A stretch of 38,500 nt of DNA, taken from an uncultured bacterium (GTDB lineage: Bacteria; Actinomycetota; Actinomycetes; S36-B12). The stretch covers positions 1-38,500 of the forward strand of contig CAIVWG010000118.1 of assembly GCA_903909555.1 (NCBI GenBank), written 5' to 3'. The notes beneath the pieces were generated by a model. The model did no database searches. It saw only the letters and a list, made by a program, of their open reading frames with translations, and was not told the origin of the DNA. The translations under genes were made by a program, and so were the position numbers. Of this stretch, positions 27,137 through 35,246 are shown one piece after another; the first letter of the stretch is position 1, and each line of letters opens with the position of its first letter.

Positions 27137-27489
27137 TCGACGTTGTCCTCGTCGCGGTCGGCGGAGCGGCAGGCGCCCTCGCGCGCTACGCGATCGCGCG
27201 GGCGTTCGGCTCACGCCGGCTGGGTTCGCCTCCGGCCATCCTCGTCGCCAATGTCATCGCGTCGATCTTCCTCGGACTGCTCATTCCCACGGTGCACGGA
27301 CCGTGGTCGGCGCTGCTCGCCGTCGGATTCTGCGGCGCGCTGTCGACGTACTCGTCCTTCTCGATCGACGTCCTCGAGCTCGGGCGCCGTCGCATCGGCT
27401 CCGCCGTCGGGTACTCGATCCTGTCGATCGTGGCGTGCGTGCTCGGCGTGACGCTGGGGGCCCTGGTGGGCCAGGCCGTCACGGGGTAA
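27133..27489 (+). CDS. crcB: Fluoride efflux channel CrcB/Fluc, second copy
   Basis: GGAAGALARYAIARAFG...PPAILVANVIASIFLGLLIP...LLAVGFCGALSTYSSFSIDVLELG; GTGA overlap with the first copy. Confidence 0.93.
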   Translation: MIDVVLVAVGGAAGALARYAIARAFGSRRLGSPPAILVANVIASIFLGLLIPTVHGPWSALLAVGFCGALSTYSSFSIDVLELGRRRIGSAVGYSILSIVACVLGVTLGALVGQAVTG

Positions 27490-27492
27490 GCC

Positions 27493-28173
27493 TCACGGCG
27501 ACGGGTCGAGGCCGCCGCACACGATGAAGCGCGTCGGAGTGATGATCGCGTCGATCCGCTCGTCGTGAGGCTGCGTCGGGATCTCCTCCCACACGTCCTC
27601 GTCACGGAGCACGGCGATCACGGGAGGCGCGTCGTCGCATGCGCGCATCCGCGCGATGGTCCGGTCGTAGAAGCCTCCGCCCTTGCCCAGGCGGTCGCCG
27701 CGCGGCGAGGCGGCGAGCGCGGGAACGAGCATCGCCCGCACCGGGAGGAGCGGCTCGGCCGGACCCGCTGGCTCCTCGATCCCCATGGGGCTGACCTCCC
27801 GAGGACCGTCGGCGCGGCACCACTCGAGGTCCTCGGCGCGCACGCGGGGGAGCAGGACCTCCAGCCCCGCCGCTGCGAGGCGGGCGAGGAGCGCTGCGGT
27901 GTCGGGCTCGGTGCCGTAGGACGCGTACGCCGTCACCCGGGGCGGCCCGGGCAGTGCGGCGAGCGCCGCGAGCGCCTGGTCGGCGAGGCCGTGCGGATCC
28001 GCAGCCGGCCCTGCGCGGCGAGCGGCCCGCGCTCGCGACCGGGCCTCGGCCTTGGCATCGGACCCGGCATGGGCCGAGGCATCGGGCCGGGGCGGGGGAT
28101 CGGGGTCGGCGGGAGCTCCTGGCGCGGCCGGTGACCCTGGTGCGGAGCCCGGATCGATCGGCGTGCTGCCCAT
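27493..28173 (-). CDS. 5-formyltetrahydrofolate cyclo-ligase with Pro/Ala-rich N-terminal extension
   Basis: AEARSRARAARRA...VTAYASYGTEPDTAALLARLAAAGLEVLLPRV...LVPALAASPRGDRLGKGGGFYDRTIARM...PTQPHDERIDAIITPTRFI. Confidence 0.94.
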   Translation of the reverse strand: MGSTPIDPGSAPGSPAAPGAPADPDPPPRPDASAHAGSDAKAEARSRARAARRAGPAADPHGLADQALAALAALPGPPRVTAYASYGTEPDTAALLARLAAAGLEVLLPRVRAEDLEWCRADGPREVSPMGIEEPAGPAEPLLPVRAMLVPALAASPRGDRLGKGGGFYDRTIARMRACDDAPPVIAVLRDEDVWEEIPTQPHDERIDAIITPTRFIVCGGLDPSP

Positions 28174-28199
28174 GGCGCCATTCTCGTCCAGCCCGGATC

Positions 28200-28205
28200 T
28201 AGGGT
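28200..28205 (+). promoter_or_regulatory. -10-like element TAGGGT, 6 nt before ATG 28212 (galU)
   Basis: ccggatcTAGGGTgggcccATG. Confidence 0.55.
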
Positions 28206-28211
28206 GGGCCC

Positions 28212-29114
28212 ATGGGCGTCGACAAGGCCGTCATTCCCGCGGCCGGGCTGGGCACGCGATTCCTCCCCGCGACCAAGGCCACGCCCAAGGAGATGCTGCC
28301 CGTCGTCGACACGCCGGCCATCCAGTACGTCGTCGAGGAGGCCGTGGCCGCGGGCCTCGACGACGTCCTCTTCGTCACCGGTCGCAACAAGGGGGCGCTC
28401 GAGGACCACTTCGACCGCAACCTCGAACTCGAGGAGGTCCTCGTCGACAAGGGCGACGACGCTCGCCTGCGCCTCGTGCAGCGATCCGCGGATCTCGCGC
28501 GCATCCACTACGTCCGCCAGGGGCAGCCCCTGGGCCTCGGGCACGCGGTGCTCATGGCGCGGCAGCACGTCGGGGACGAGCCCTTCGCCGTGCTGCTCGG
28601 CGACGACCTCATCGACCCGCGCAACGCGATCCTGCCGCGCATGATCGACGTGCGCGAGCGCCGGGGTGGCTCGGTCCTCTGCCTCATGGAGGTGCCGCGT
28701 GAGCAGATCTCGCTGTACGGCTGCGCGGCGGTGGAGCCAACGGATGAGCCGGGAGTCGTACGCGTGATCGACCTCGTGGAGAAGCCCAGCCCGGACGACG
28801 CGCCGAGCACGCTCGCGGTCATCGGTCGCTATGTCCTCGACCCCGCCGTCTTCGGGATCCTCGCCGACACCCCGCCCGGACGCGGGGGCGAGATCCAGCT
28901 GACCGACGCACTCCAGCGGCTGTGCGATCCGGGCGTGCCCGGGGGCGGCGTCCACGGCGTGCTCTTCGACGGCCGCCGGTACGACACGGGGGACCGGCTG
29001 TCCTACCTCCAGGCGGTCATCCGGCTGGCCCTCGAGCGCGAGGACCTCGGGCCTGCGCTGCGCGCCTGGCTGGTGTCGTATCTCGGATCCGGTGGCGACG
29101 GCGGAGCCCCGTGA
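28212..29114 (+). CDS. galU: UTP--glucose-1-phosphate uridylyltransferase
   Basis: KAVIPAAGLGTRFLPATKATPKEMLPVVDTPAIQYVVEEAVAAGLDDVLFVTGRNK...GLGHAVLMARQHVGDEPFAVLLGDDLI. Confidence 0.98.
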   Translation: MGVDKAVIPAAGLGTRFLPATKATPKEMLPVVDTPAIQYVVEEAVAAGLDDVLFVTGRNKGALEDHFDRNLELEEVLVDKGDDARLRLVQRSADLARIHYVRQGQPLGLGHAVLMARQHVGDEPFAVLLGDDLIDPRNAILPRMIDVRERRGGSVLCLMEVPREQISLYGCAAVEPTDEPGVVRVIDLVEKPSPDDAPSTLAVIGRYVLDPAVFGILADTPPGRGGEIQLTDALQRLCDPGVPGGGVHGVLFDGRRYDTGDRLSYLQAVIRLALEREDLGPALRAWLVSYLGSGGDGGAP

Positions 29115-30337
29115 TGCGCAGCGTCGACGAGCATCGGCGGATCGCCCTGGAGGCGGTGAGCCCCCTGGAGCCGATCACGCTGCCGCTGCTCGACGCCGCG
29201 GGATGCGTGCTCGCCGAGGACGTCACCGCAGCCTGGCCGCTCCCCTCCTTCGACAACAGCTCCATGGACGGGTACGCCGTCCTCGCGGCCGACGTCGCCA
29301 CCGCGTCCGCGGATTCCCCGGTCGAGCTCGCGGTGGTCGATGACGTTCCCGCGGGGTACCGCGCCACGGAGCGCGTGTCCCCCGGCCGCGCGATCCGCAT
29401 CATGACCGGCGCACCCCTTCCCGACGGGGCCGACGCTGTCGTTCCGGTCGAGGCGACTGATGCGGGCACCCAGCGCGTGCGCATCGCATCCCCGGTCGCC
29501 GCGGGCTCCTACATTCGGCGCGCGGGCGAGGACGTCGTTGCCGGCACGCCCGTGCTCGAGGTGGGCACGGTACTCACGGCGCGCTCGATCGCCTTGGCCA
29601 CCGCGGTGGGGCGCGCGGAGGTGCGCGTGCATCCGCGACCGCGGGTGGTGGTGATCTCGACCGGAAACGAGCTCGTGGACCCGGGAGTGCCGCTGCGCCA
29701 TGGGCTCATCGCCGACTCCAACAGCGTCATGCTCGTGACCGCGGCCCGCGAGGCCGGGGCCACGGCGTACCGGGCCGGGCCGGTGCCGGACGACGAGGAC
29801 CGTCTCATGGCGACGCTCGACGACCAACTCGTGCGTGCCGATCTCGTCATCACCTCGGGTGGGGTGAGCATGGGCGCCTACGACACGGTCAAGGCCGTCC
29901 TGTCGAGGATCGGCACGGTGGAGTTCGTCAAGGTGGCGATGCAGCCGGGGATGCCGCAGGGCTTCGGCGTCCTGGGGGACGACGCGGTGCCCATCGCGAC
30001 GCTGCCGGGCAACCCCGTGAGCGCGTACGTCTCCTTCGAGATCTTCGTCCGCCCGCTCATCCGTCGCATGATGGGATTCCGCGACGTGCACCGGCCTGTC
30101 GTGAGCGCGGTGTGCACGGCACCCTTCGATTCGCCGGCGGGCAAGACCCAGTTCGCGCGCGTGCAACTGCGCGTCGAGGACGGGCGATACGTCGCGCATC
30201 CCGAGGGGGCGCAGGGCTCGCACATCCTCGGGGGACTCGCCCGCGCGGATGCCCTCGCGGTCGTGCCTCCCGAGGTGACGCGTATCGAGGCCGGCGACCT
30301 CATCACCGTCATCGACCTGGGGAGGGACGCGCCATGA
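29114..30337 (+). CDS. moeA: MoeA/gephyrin-like molybdopterin molybdenumtransferase (possible Glp homologue)
   Basis: MRSVDEHRRIALEAVSPLEPITLPLLDAAGCVLAEDVTAAWPLPSFDNSSMDGYAV; VVVISTGNELVDPG; TSGGVSMGAYDTVKAVL; VAMQPGMPQGFG; TLPGNPVSAYVSFEIFVRPLI. Confidence 0.96.
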   Translation: MRSVDEHRRIALEAVSPLEPITLPLLDAAGCVLAEDVTAAWPLPSFDNSSMDGYAVLAADVATASADSPVELAVVDDVPAGYRATERVSPGRAIRIMTGAPLPDGADAVVPVEATDAGTQRVRIASPVAAGSYIRRAGEDVVAGTPVLEVGTVLTARSIALATAVGRAEVRVHPRPRVVVISTGNELVDPGVPLRHGLIADSNSVMLVTAAREAGATAYRAGPVPDDEDRLMATLDDQLVRADLVITSGGVSMGAYDTVKAVLSRIGTVEFVKVAMQPGMPQGFGVLGDDAVPIATLPGNPVSAYVSFEIFVRPLIRRMMGFRDVHRPVVSAVCTAPFDSPAGKTQFARVQLRVEDGRYVAHPEGAQGSHILGGLARADALAVVPPEVTRIEAGDLITVIDLGRDAP

Positions 30338-30840
30338 CCGAGCGGCTCGGCGCGGGGGGATTCACTCACCTGGACGAGCAGGGCCAGGCCCGCATGGTCG
30401 ACGTGAGCGGCAAGGACGTGACGGTGCGCACGGCCACGGCGACGGGTCGGGTGCAGGTGTCGGCCGAGGTCATCCGCCTCCTGCGCTCCGGAGGGGTGCC
30501 CAAGGGAGACGCCCTCGCCGTCGCCCGCATCGCCGGGATCCAGGCGGCCAAGCGGACTCCGGACCTCGTGCCGCTGTGCCATCCGCTGGCCATCCACGGG
30601 GTCACCGTCGACCTGGACGTGCGCGACGATCACGTGGCGATCGAGGCCACGGTCCGCACGGCTGATCGCACGGGCGTCGAGATGGAGGCGCTCACCTGCG
30701 TGGCAGTCGCGGCCCTCGCCCTGGTCGACATGGTGAAGGCGGTCGACCCGGCGACGGTCATCGGCGACATCGCGCTGCAGGAGAAGTCGGGAGGCCGCCG
30801 GGGGCACTGGTCGCGCGATGCGCGCACGGCGGCCCCGTGA
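30334..30840 (+). CDS. moaC: Cyclic pyranopterin monophosphate synthase
   Basis: FTHLDEQGQARMVDVSGKDVTVRTATATGRV...AKRTPDLVPLCHPLAIHGVTVDL...GVEMEALTCVAVAALALVDMVKAVD. Confidence 0.98.
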   Translation: MTERLGAGGFTHLDEQGQARMVDVSGKDVTVRTATATGRVQVSAEVIRLLRSGGVPKGDALAVARIAGIQAAKRTPDLVPLCHPLAIHGVTVDLDVRDDHVAIEATVRTADRTGVEMEALTCVAVAALALVDMVKAVDPATVIGDIALQEKSGGRRGHWSRDARTAAP

Positions 30841-31445
30841 CCCCGGGCTGGCCCGCACGGCTGAGCGAGGGCCCCATCGGCCTGCGACCGCTCCGGCTGC
30901 GCGACGCATCAGCGTGGCGTGAGGTCCGCAGCCGCAACGCGTCGTGGCTGCGGCCCTGGGAAGCCACCGTTCCCCTCGACAACCGAGACGTGCCCCACAC
31001 GTACGGCGCCATGGTGCGCCGACTGCGTGCGGAGGCGCGCGAGGGACGCGGCCTCCCCTTCGCCCTCACGTACGAGGGGCGGTTCGCGGGGCAGCTCACG
31101 GTCGGGGGCATCGCGCGGGGCTCGCTCATGAGCGGGTACATCGGCTACTGGATCGACCAGGCGGTGGCCGGGCGAGGCATCATGCCGACGGCCGTGGCCC
31201 TGGCCACCGACCACTGCTTCTCCGAGGTGGGCCTCCACCGGATCGAGATCAATATCCGGCCAGAGAACGCCGCGTCGCTCCGCGTGGTCGAGAAGCTGGG
31301 CTTCCGGTCCGAGGGGCTGCGGCTGCGCTACCTGCACATCGACGGGGGATGGCGGGACCACCTGACCTTCGCCCTGTGCTCGGAGGAGGTCCCCGGGGGG
31401 CTGCTGTCCCGCTGGCGTGAGACGCGGTCGTCGCTGCGCCCCTGA
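30837..31445 (+). CDS. rimJ: GNAT N-acetyltransferase, RimJ-like
   Basis: IGLRPLRLRDASAWREVRSRNASWLRPWEAT...IGYWIDQAVAGRGIMPTAVALATDHCFSEVGLHRIEINIRPENAASLRVVEKLGFRSEGLRLRYLHIDGGWRDH. Confidence 0.92.
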   Translation: MTPGWPARLSEGPIGLRPLRLRDASAWREVRSRNASWLRPWEATVPLDNRDVPHTYGAMVRRLRAEAREGRGLPFALTYEGRFAGQLTVGGIARGSLMSGYIGYWIDQAVAGRGIMPTAVALATDHCFSEVGLHRIEINIRPENAASLRVVEKLGFRSEGLRLRYLHIDGGWRDHLTFALCSEEVPGGLLSRWRETRSSLRP

Positions 31446-31507
31446 TGAGGTGCGCGACACGTCCGTCCGTCGGGGCGCAGATGCGCGGACTTCGCCGCTC
31501 GGACGCA

Positions 31508-31513
31508 TAGCGT
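31508..31513 (+). promoter_or_regulatory. -10-like element TAGCGT, 8 nt before GTG 31522 (GlpR-like)
   Basis: gacgcaTAGCGTtcacctctGTG. Confidence 0.5.
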
Positions 31514-31521
31514 TCACCTCT

Positions 31522-31989
31522 GTGACGGGCATGATCTACGTCGCCATCGTGGCCCTCTGGGCGTGCGTGCTCATCCCGATGTGGCTGAGGCGCCACGTGG
31601 ACGACGAGGCCAGCCGTATCGAGCGCCACCAGGACGCCCTCGGGGCCCTCGCCCGCGTGCACGGATCCGCCCCCAGTCCGGCGGCAACCGCCTCGCGTCG
31701 GCGCCGCATCTGGCTGGGGGTCCTGGCCCTCGTCGCGCTCGTCGCCGTCACCGGCTGGGTCCTGGAGTTCGTCCCCCTTCCGGGGGTGGCGGTGAGCGTC
31801 GGCCTGCTGCTCGCGTTCTGCCTCGGCATCCTCGTGGCCCGGCGCTCCCGGCCGCTGGCGTCCCCGGCCCAGGAGGAGCCCGCCGGTGACCTCATCCGGC
31901 TCCGTCCGCGCGCCGCGCGCGGACGGCATGCCGCGACCTGGACTCCCTCGACCCCCGATGTCGACGACGCGGACCGCCTGACCGCCTGA
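31522..31989 (+). CDS. Small membrane protein, Rv0996/GlpR-like by position and topology
   Basis: VTGMIYVAIVALWACVLIPMWLRRHVDDEASRIERHQDALGAL...WLGVLALVALVAVTGWVLEFVPLPGVAVSVGLLLAFCLGILVARR; directly downstream of rimJ; GTG 31522 in frame. Confidence 0.75.
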   Translation: MTGMIYVAIVALWACVLIPMWLRRHVDDEASRIERHQDALGALARVHGSAPSPAATASRRRRIWLGVLALVALVAVTGWVLEFVPLPGVAVSVGLLLAFCLGILVARRSRPLASPAQEEPAGDLIRLRPRAARGRHAATWTPSTPDVDDADRLTA

Positions 31990-32070
31990 CCGCTTCGGCG
32001 CGCGAGCGCTTGATAGGCTCGCGGACGCCTCGGCGGGCGATCGCCGGGTGCTTCGCGGGCCCGCCCGCGA

Positions 32071-32144
32071 GGGGCTGTAGCGCAGTCCGGTAGCGCACCT
32101 CGTTCGCATCGAGGGGGTCAGGGGTTCAAATCCCCTCAGCTCCA
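32071..32144 (+). tRNA. tRNA-Ala(CGC), 3' CCA not encoded
   Basis: GGGGCTG/CAGCTCC acceptor stem with G3:U70 identity pair, D-stem GCGC..GCGC, anticodon arm CCTCG-TTCGCAT-CGAGG (anticodon CGC), T-arm AGGGG-TTCAAAT-CCCCT. Confidence 0.95.
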
Positions 32145-32157
32145 CAGGGAGGTCACC

Positions 32158-32697
32158 ATGCTCGGATCCGTCGCCCACGGGCGCAGGGCACCCCGTGCCC
32201 TGGTCGTTGCTCTCGCGGCCCTCGTCGCCGCGGCCGGTGCGGCCAGCCTCCTCACGGCCCCGGCCGTGGCCGCGCCCGCCGCCAAGCTCAAGTCGGCCTG
32301 TCACTGGGTCGAGGGCGACGTCGACAACACCTTCACCTGCGGTCCGCTGTCGAGCCAGCTCCCGACGCTGTCCATCTCCCAGTGCTGGAAGTACCCGCCC
32401 GCGGAGGGGACCTACATACGCCGCAAGGGGGCGTCGGGCTGGAAGGCCGCTGACGTGGGCTACCGGGTGCGCGAGCTCAAGGGCTGCGCGAAGCCCTACC
32501 CCTGGAAGACCGTCATCACCATCCCCGCGGAGACGATGAACTCGTTCGCGCCGCTCGCCGTGGCGCGCTACCGCCTGACCATGCCGGCGAGCAAGGGCAC
32601 GTACGACGGCAAGCCGTACTCCTACGGCAAGACCGAGATCACCTGGGGAGTCTGCGTGGTCCTCGAGGGCACCACGGAGCCGTGCGAGACGCGCTGA
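32158..32697 (+). CDS. Putative secreted protein with six cysteines, unknown function
   Basis: Signal peptide RRAPRALVVALAALVAAAGAASLLTAPAVAAPA; mature part with 6 Cys; RBS agggaggtcaccATG. Confidence 0.8.
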   Translation: MLGSVAHGRRAPRALVVALAALVAAAGAASLLTAPAVAAPAAKLKSACHWVEGDVDNTFTCGPLSSQLPTLSISQCWKYPPAEGTYIRRKGASGWKAADVGYRVRELKGCAKPYPWKTVITIPAETMNSFAPLAVARYRLTMPASKGTYDGKPYSYGKTEITWGVCVVLEGTTEPCETR

Positions 32698-32704
32698 GCC
32701 CGCG

Positions 32705-34327
32705 TCACACCCAGGTCGGCATCCACATGCGCAGCCGCCACATGTCGTAGGGGATCTGCTCGGCGGTCCATACCGGGTAGAACCACCAGGCGGCGATGAC
32801 CGCGAGGAGCACGATCCCCCCGGCGCCGATGGATCCCCATCTCCGGCGTTCCGGCGGCGCAGTCGCGGGGCCGAGGATGCTGCCGATGGTGAGCGTGAGC
32901 GCCATGATGGTGAACGGCACGAAGACCACCGAGTAGAACGTGAAGATCGTGCGATCCAGGTAGAGCATCCAGGGCAGCCAGCCTGCGGCGAGCCCGACGA
33001 GCACGGCTCCCGAGCGCCAGTCGCGCCGTGCCGCCCAGCGCCACAGCTGGTAGAGAACGGCGCCCACGCCGATCCACCAGATCACCGGATTGCCGACGGC
33101 GGCGACGGCGGAGGCGCACGTGGTGGCATCGCACCCGTTCACCCCCAGGTCCACGCTGTTCCAGTAGAAGGACGTGGGCCGCGTCTGGAAGAGCCAGCTC
33201 AGGGGGCTGGACTCGTAGGAGTGATCGGACTCCAGGCCGACGTGGAAGTTCCACGCCTCGGCGTGGTAGTGCCACAGGGACCTGAGCGCCGCGGGGATGG
33301 GGGAGTCGGGCTGGCTGTCCGCCCAGTCGCGACCCCAGCCCCCCGTGGTGAGCAGCCACCCCGACCACGTGACGACGTACGCGACGACGGCGCTGCCGAC
33401 CATGGCGACGAAGGCGACGGGCGCGCTGCGGAGGAGGGTCGTGGTCCAGGGTCGGGTGACGCCGAGCGAGCGGCGCAGGCCCACGTCCCACACGACGGTC
33501 ATGAGCCCGAAGGCCGCGAGGTACCACAGGCCGGACCACTTGACGGCGCACGCCAGCCCGAGGGCCAGGCCGGCGGCCCAGCGCAGTGGGCGCGGGCCGA
33601 GCGCCGGACCCCACTCGCTCGGAGCGAGGGGGATGCGTTGCGCGAAGCGACGCCGGACGAGGTCTCGGTCCCAGATGAGGAAGCCGAAGGCCGCGAGCAC
33701 CATGAACGACAGCACCATGTCGAGGACCGCCGTGCGGCTCATGACGAGGTGAATCCCGTCGATGGCGAGCAGCAGCCCCGCGACGATGCCGAGGAGGTTG
33801 GATCGGGTGAGCCGGCGCACGATCCGCGCGATCATGAGCACGGCGAGGGTGCCGAGGACGGCCACGGAGAATCGCCATCCGAACGGCGTCACCCCGAAGA
33901 GCCACTCCCCGCCCGCGATGACCCACTTGCCGAAGGGCGGATGGACGACGAAGGAGGCGTCGGGGCCGAAGACGTCGATCGTGCGCCAGTTGCCGTCCGA
34001 GGCCAGGATCAGGTCGTTGGCGTCCTCCACGAACTGCTGCTCGTAGCCGAAGCGGAGCAGGGCCAGGGCGTCCTTCGCGTAGTACACCTCGTCGAAGGCG
34101 AAGGCGTTGGGCCGGCCCAGCTCGGTGAATCGCAGGATCCCGCCGAACGCCGCCACCGCGAGGGGGCCGGCCCACCCGCGCCAGCCGCCGACGGGCATGG
34201 GGGGGTAGAGGGCCGCGGCCATGGCCGCGGGGGACGCCGCCGGGGATGCGTCGGGGACGGCCTCGTCGGGGTCAGCCGAGCCCTCCCGCGCGGCGGCCTC
34301 GGTCGGGTCTGCCGTCGACGCCGCCAT
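32705..34327 (-). CDS. pmt: Dolichyl-phosphate-mannose--protein mannosyltransferase (GT39)
   Basis: ILRFTELGRPNAFAFDEVYYAKDALALLRFGYEQQFVEDAND...FVVHPPFGKWVIAGGEWLFG...WYLAAFGLMTVVWDVG...TRPTSFYWNS; multi-TM. Confidence 0.95.
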   Translation of the reverse strand: MAASTADPTEAAAREGSADPDEAVPDASPAASPAAMAAALYPPMPVGGWRGWAGPLAVAAFGGILRFTELGRPNAFAFDEVYYAKDALALLRFGYEQQFVEDANDLILASDGNWRTIDVFGPDASFVVHPPFGKWVIAGGEWLFGVTPFGWRFSVAVLGTLAVLMIARIVRRLTRSNLLGIVAGLLLAIDGIHLVMSRTAVLDMVLSFMVLAAFGFLIWDRDLVRRRFAQRIPLAPSEWGPALGPRPLRWAAGLALGLACAVKWSGLWYLAAFGLMTVVWDVGLRRSLGVTRPWTTTLLRSAPVAFVAMVGSAVVAYVVTWSGWLLTTGGWGRDWADSQPDSPIPAALRSLWHYHAEAWNFHVGLESDHSYESSPLSWLFQTRPTSFYWNSVDLGVNGCDATTCASAVAAVGNPVIWWIGVGAVLYQLWRWAARRDWRSGAVLVGLAAGWLPWMLYLDRTIFTFYSVVFVPFTIMALTLTIGSILGPATAPPERRRWGSIGAGGIVLLAVIAAWWFYPVWTAEQIPYDMWRLRMWMPTWV

Positions 34328-34333
34328 GCCGAC

Positions 34334-34339
34334 ATCGTA
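34334..34339 (-). promoter_or_regulatory. Minus-strand -10-like element TACGAT, 6 nt before ATG 34327 (pmt)
   Basis: Reverse complement gcgcccTACGATgtcggcATG. Confidence 0.5.
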
Positions 34340-34365
34340 GGGCGCGGCCCTGCGAGGATGGGCCG

Positions 34366-35235
34366 ATGACCGGTCCCGGCCGGGTTATCCTCGCGGCCAC
34401 GCCGCTGGGCAATCCCGCGGATGCCTCCCCCCGTCTCGCCTCGGCGATGGAGACCGCGGACGTGATCGCGGCCGAGGACACCCGCCGGCTCCGCCGCCTC
34501 GCCCGCGACCTCGGTGCCACCCCGCGTGGCCGGGTCCTGTCGCTGCACGACTCCATCGAGGGGCGCCGCGCCACCCAGCTCATCGCGGACGTCCGTGCGG
34601 GGTCGGACGTGCTCGTCGTGACCGACGCCGGCATGCCCGGCGTCAGCGACCCGGGCTATCGCATCGTGCGTGCGGCTATCGACGCCGGCATTCCCGTCAC
34701 CGTCCTCCCGGGCCCGAGCGCGGTCCTCGCGGCGCTCGTCGTGTCCGGGCTCCCGGTCGATCGCTTCTGCTTCGAGGGCTTCCTCCCGCGCCGGCCCGGG
34801 GAGCGCCGCCGGCGACTCGAGGAGCTGGCGCGGGAACCGCGCACCATGGTGTTCTTCGAGGCCCCGCATCGCCTGTCGGCGGCCCTGGCGGACATGGCGG
34901 TGGCGTTCGGGGGATCGCGCCCGGCGGCACTGTGCCGGGAGCTCACTAAGACCTACGAGGAGATCCGCAGGGGAAGCCTCGAGGAGTTGTGCGCCGGGGC
35001 CGAGGGCGTGCGGGGGGAGATCACGCTCGTCGTCGGCGGGGCCCCCGCTGTGGCCGACGCGGGAACTCCCGCGGAATGGGCGCGCCACGTGGCCTTCCGG
35101 GTGGCTGCAGGGGAGGATCGGCGCTCGGCGATCTCCGGCGTGGCCGAGGATCACGGAGTCCCGCGTCGCGCGGTGTACGACGCCGTGGTGAGGTCCAAGC
35201 ATGCGGACGGCGATCGTCCGCGCGAGCGAAAGTAG
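34366..35235 (+). CDS. rsmI: 16S rRNA (cytidine(1402)-2'-O)-methyltransferase
   Basis: GRVILAATPLGNPADASPRLASAMETADVIAAEDTRRLRRL...VTDAGMPGVSDPGYRIVRAAIDAGIPVTVLPGPSAVLAALVVSGLPVDRFCFEGFLPRR. Confidence 0.97.
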   Translation: MTGPGRVILAATPLGNPADASPRLASAMETADVIAAEDTRRLRRLARDLGATPRGRVLSLHDSIEGRRATQLIADVRAGSDVLVVTDAGMPGVSDPGYRIVRAAIDAGIPVTVLPGPSAVLAALVVSGLPVDRFCFEGFLPRRPGERRRRLEELAREPRTMVFFEAPHRLSAALADMAVAFGGSRPAALCRELTKTYEEIRRGSLEELCAGAEGVRGEITLVVGGAPAVADAGTPAEWARHVAFRVAAGEDRRSAISGVAEDHGVPRRAVYDAVVRSKHADGDRPRERK

Positions 35236-35238
35236 GAT
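35233..35238 (+). promoter_or_regulatory. -10-like element TAGGAT, 8 nt before ATG 35247 (metG)
   Basis: gaaagTAGGATcgacccccATG; its TAG is the rsmI stop codon. Confidence 0.5.
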
Positions 35239-35246
35239 CGACCCCC

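Noticed and set aside
31990-32070. Strong promoter for tRNA-Ala (TAGGCT at 32014)
   Set aside because: A TAGGCT is present but no well-spaced -35 was found, so it is not reported as a confident feature
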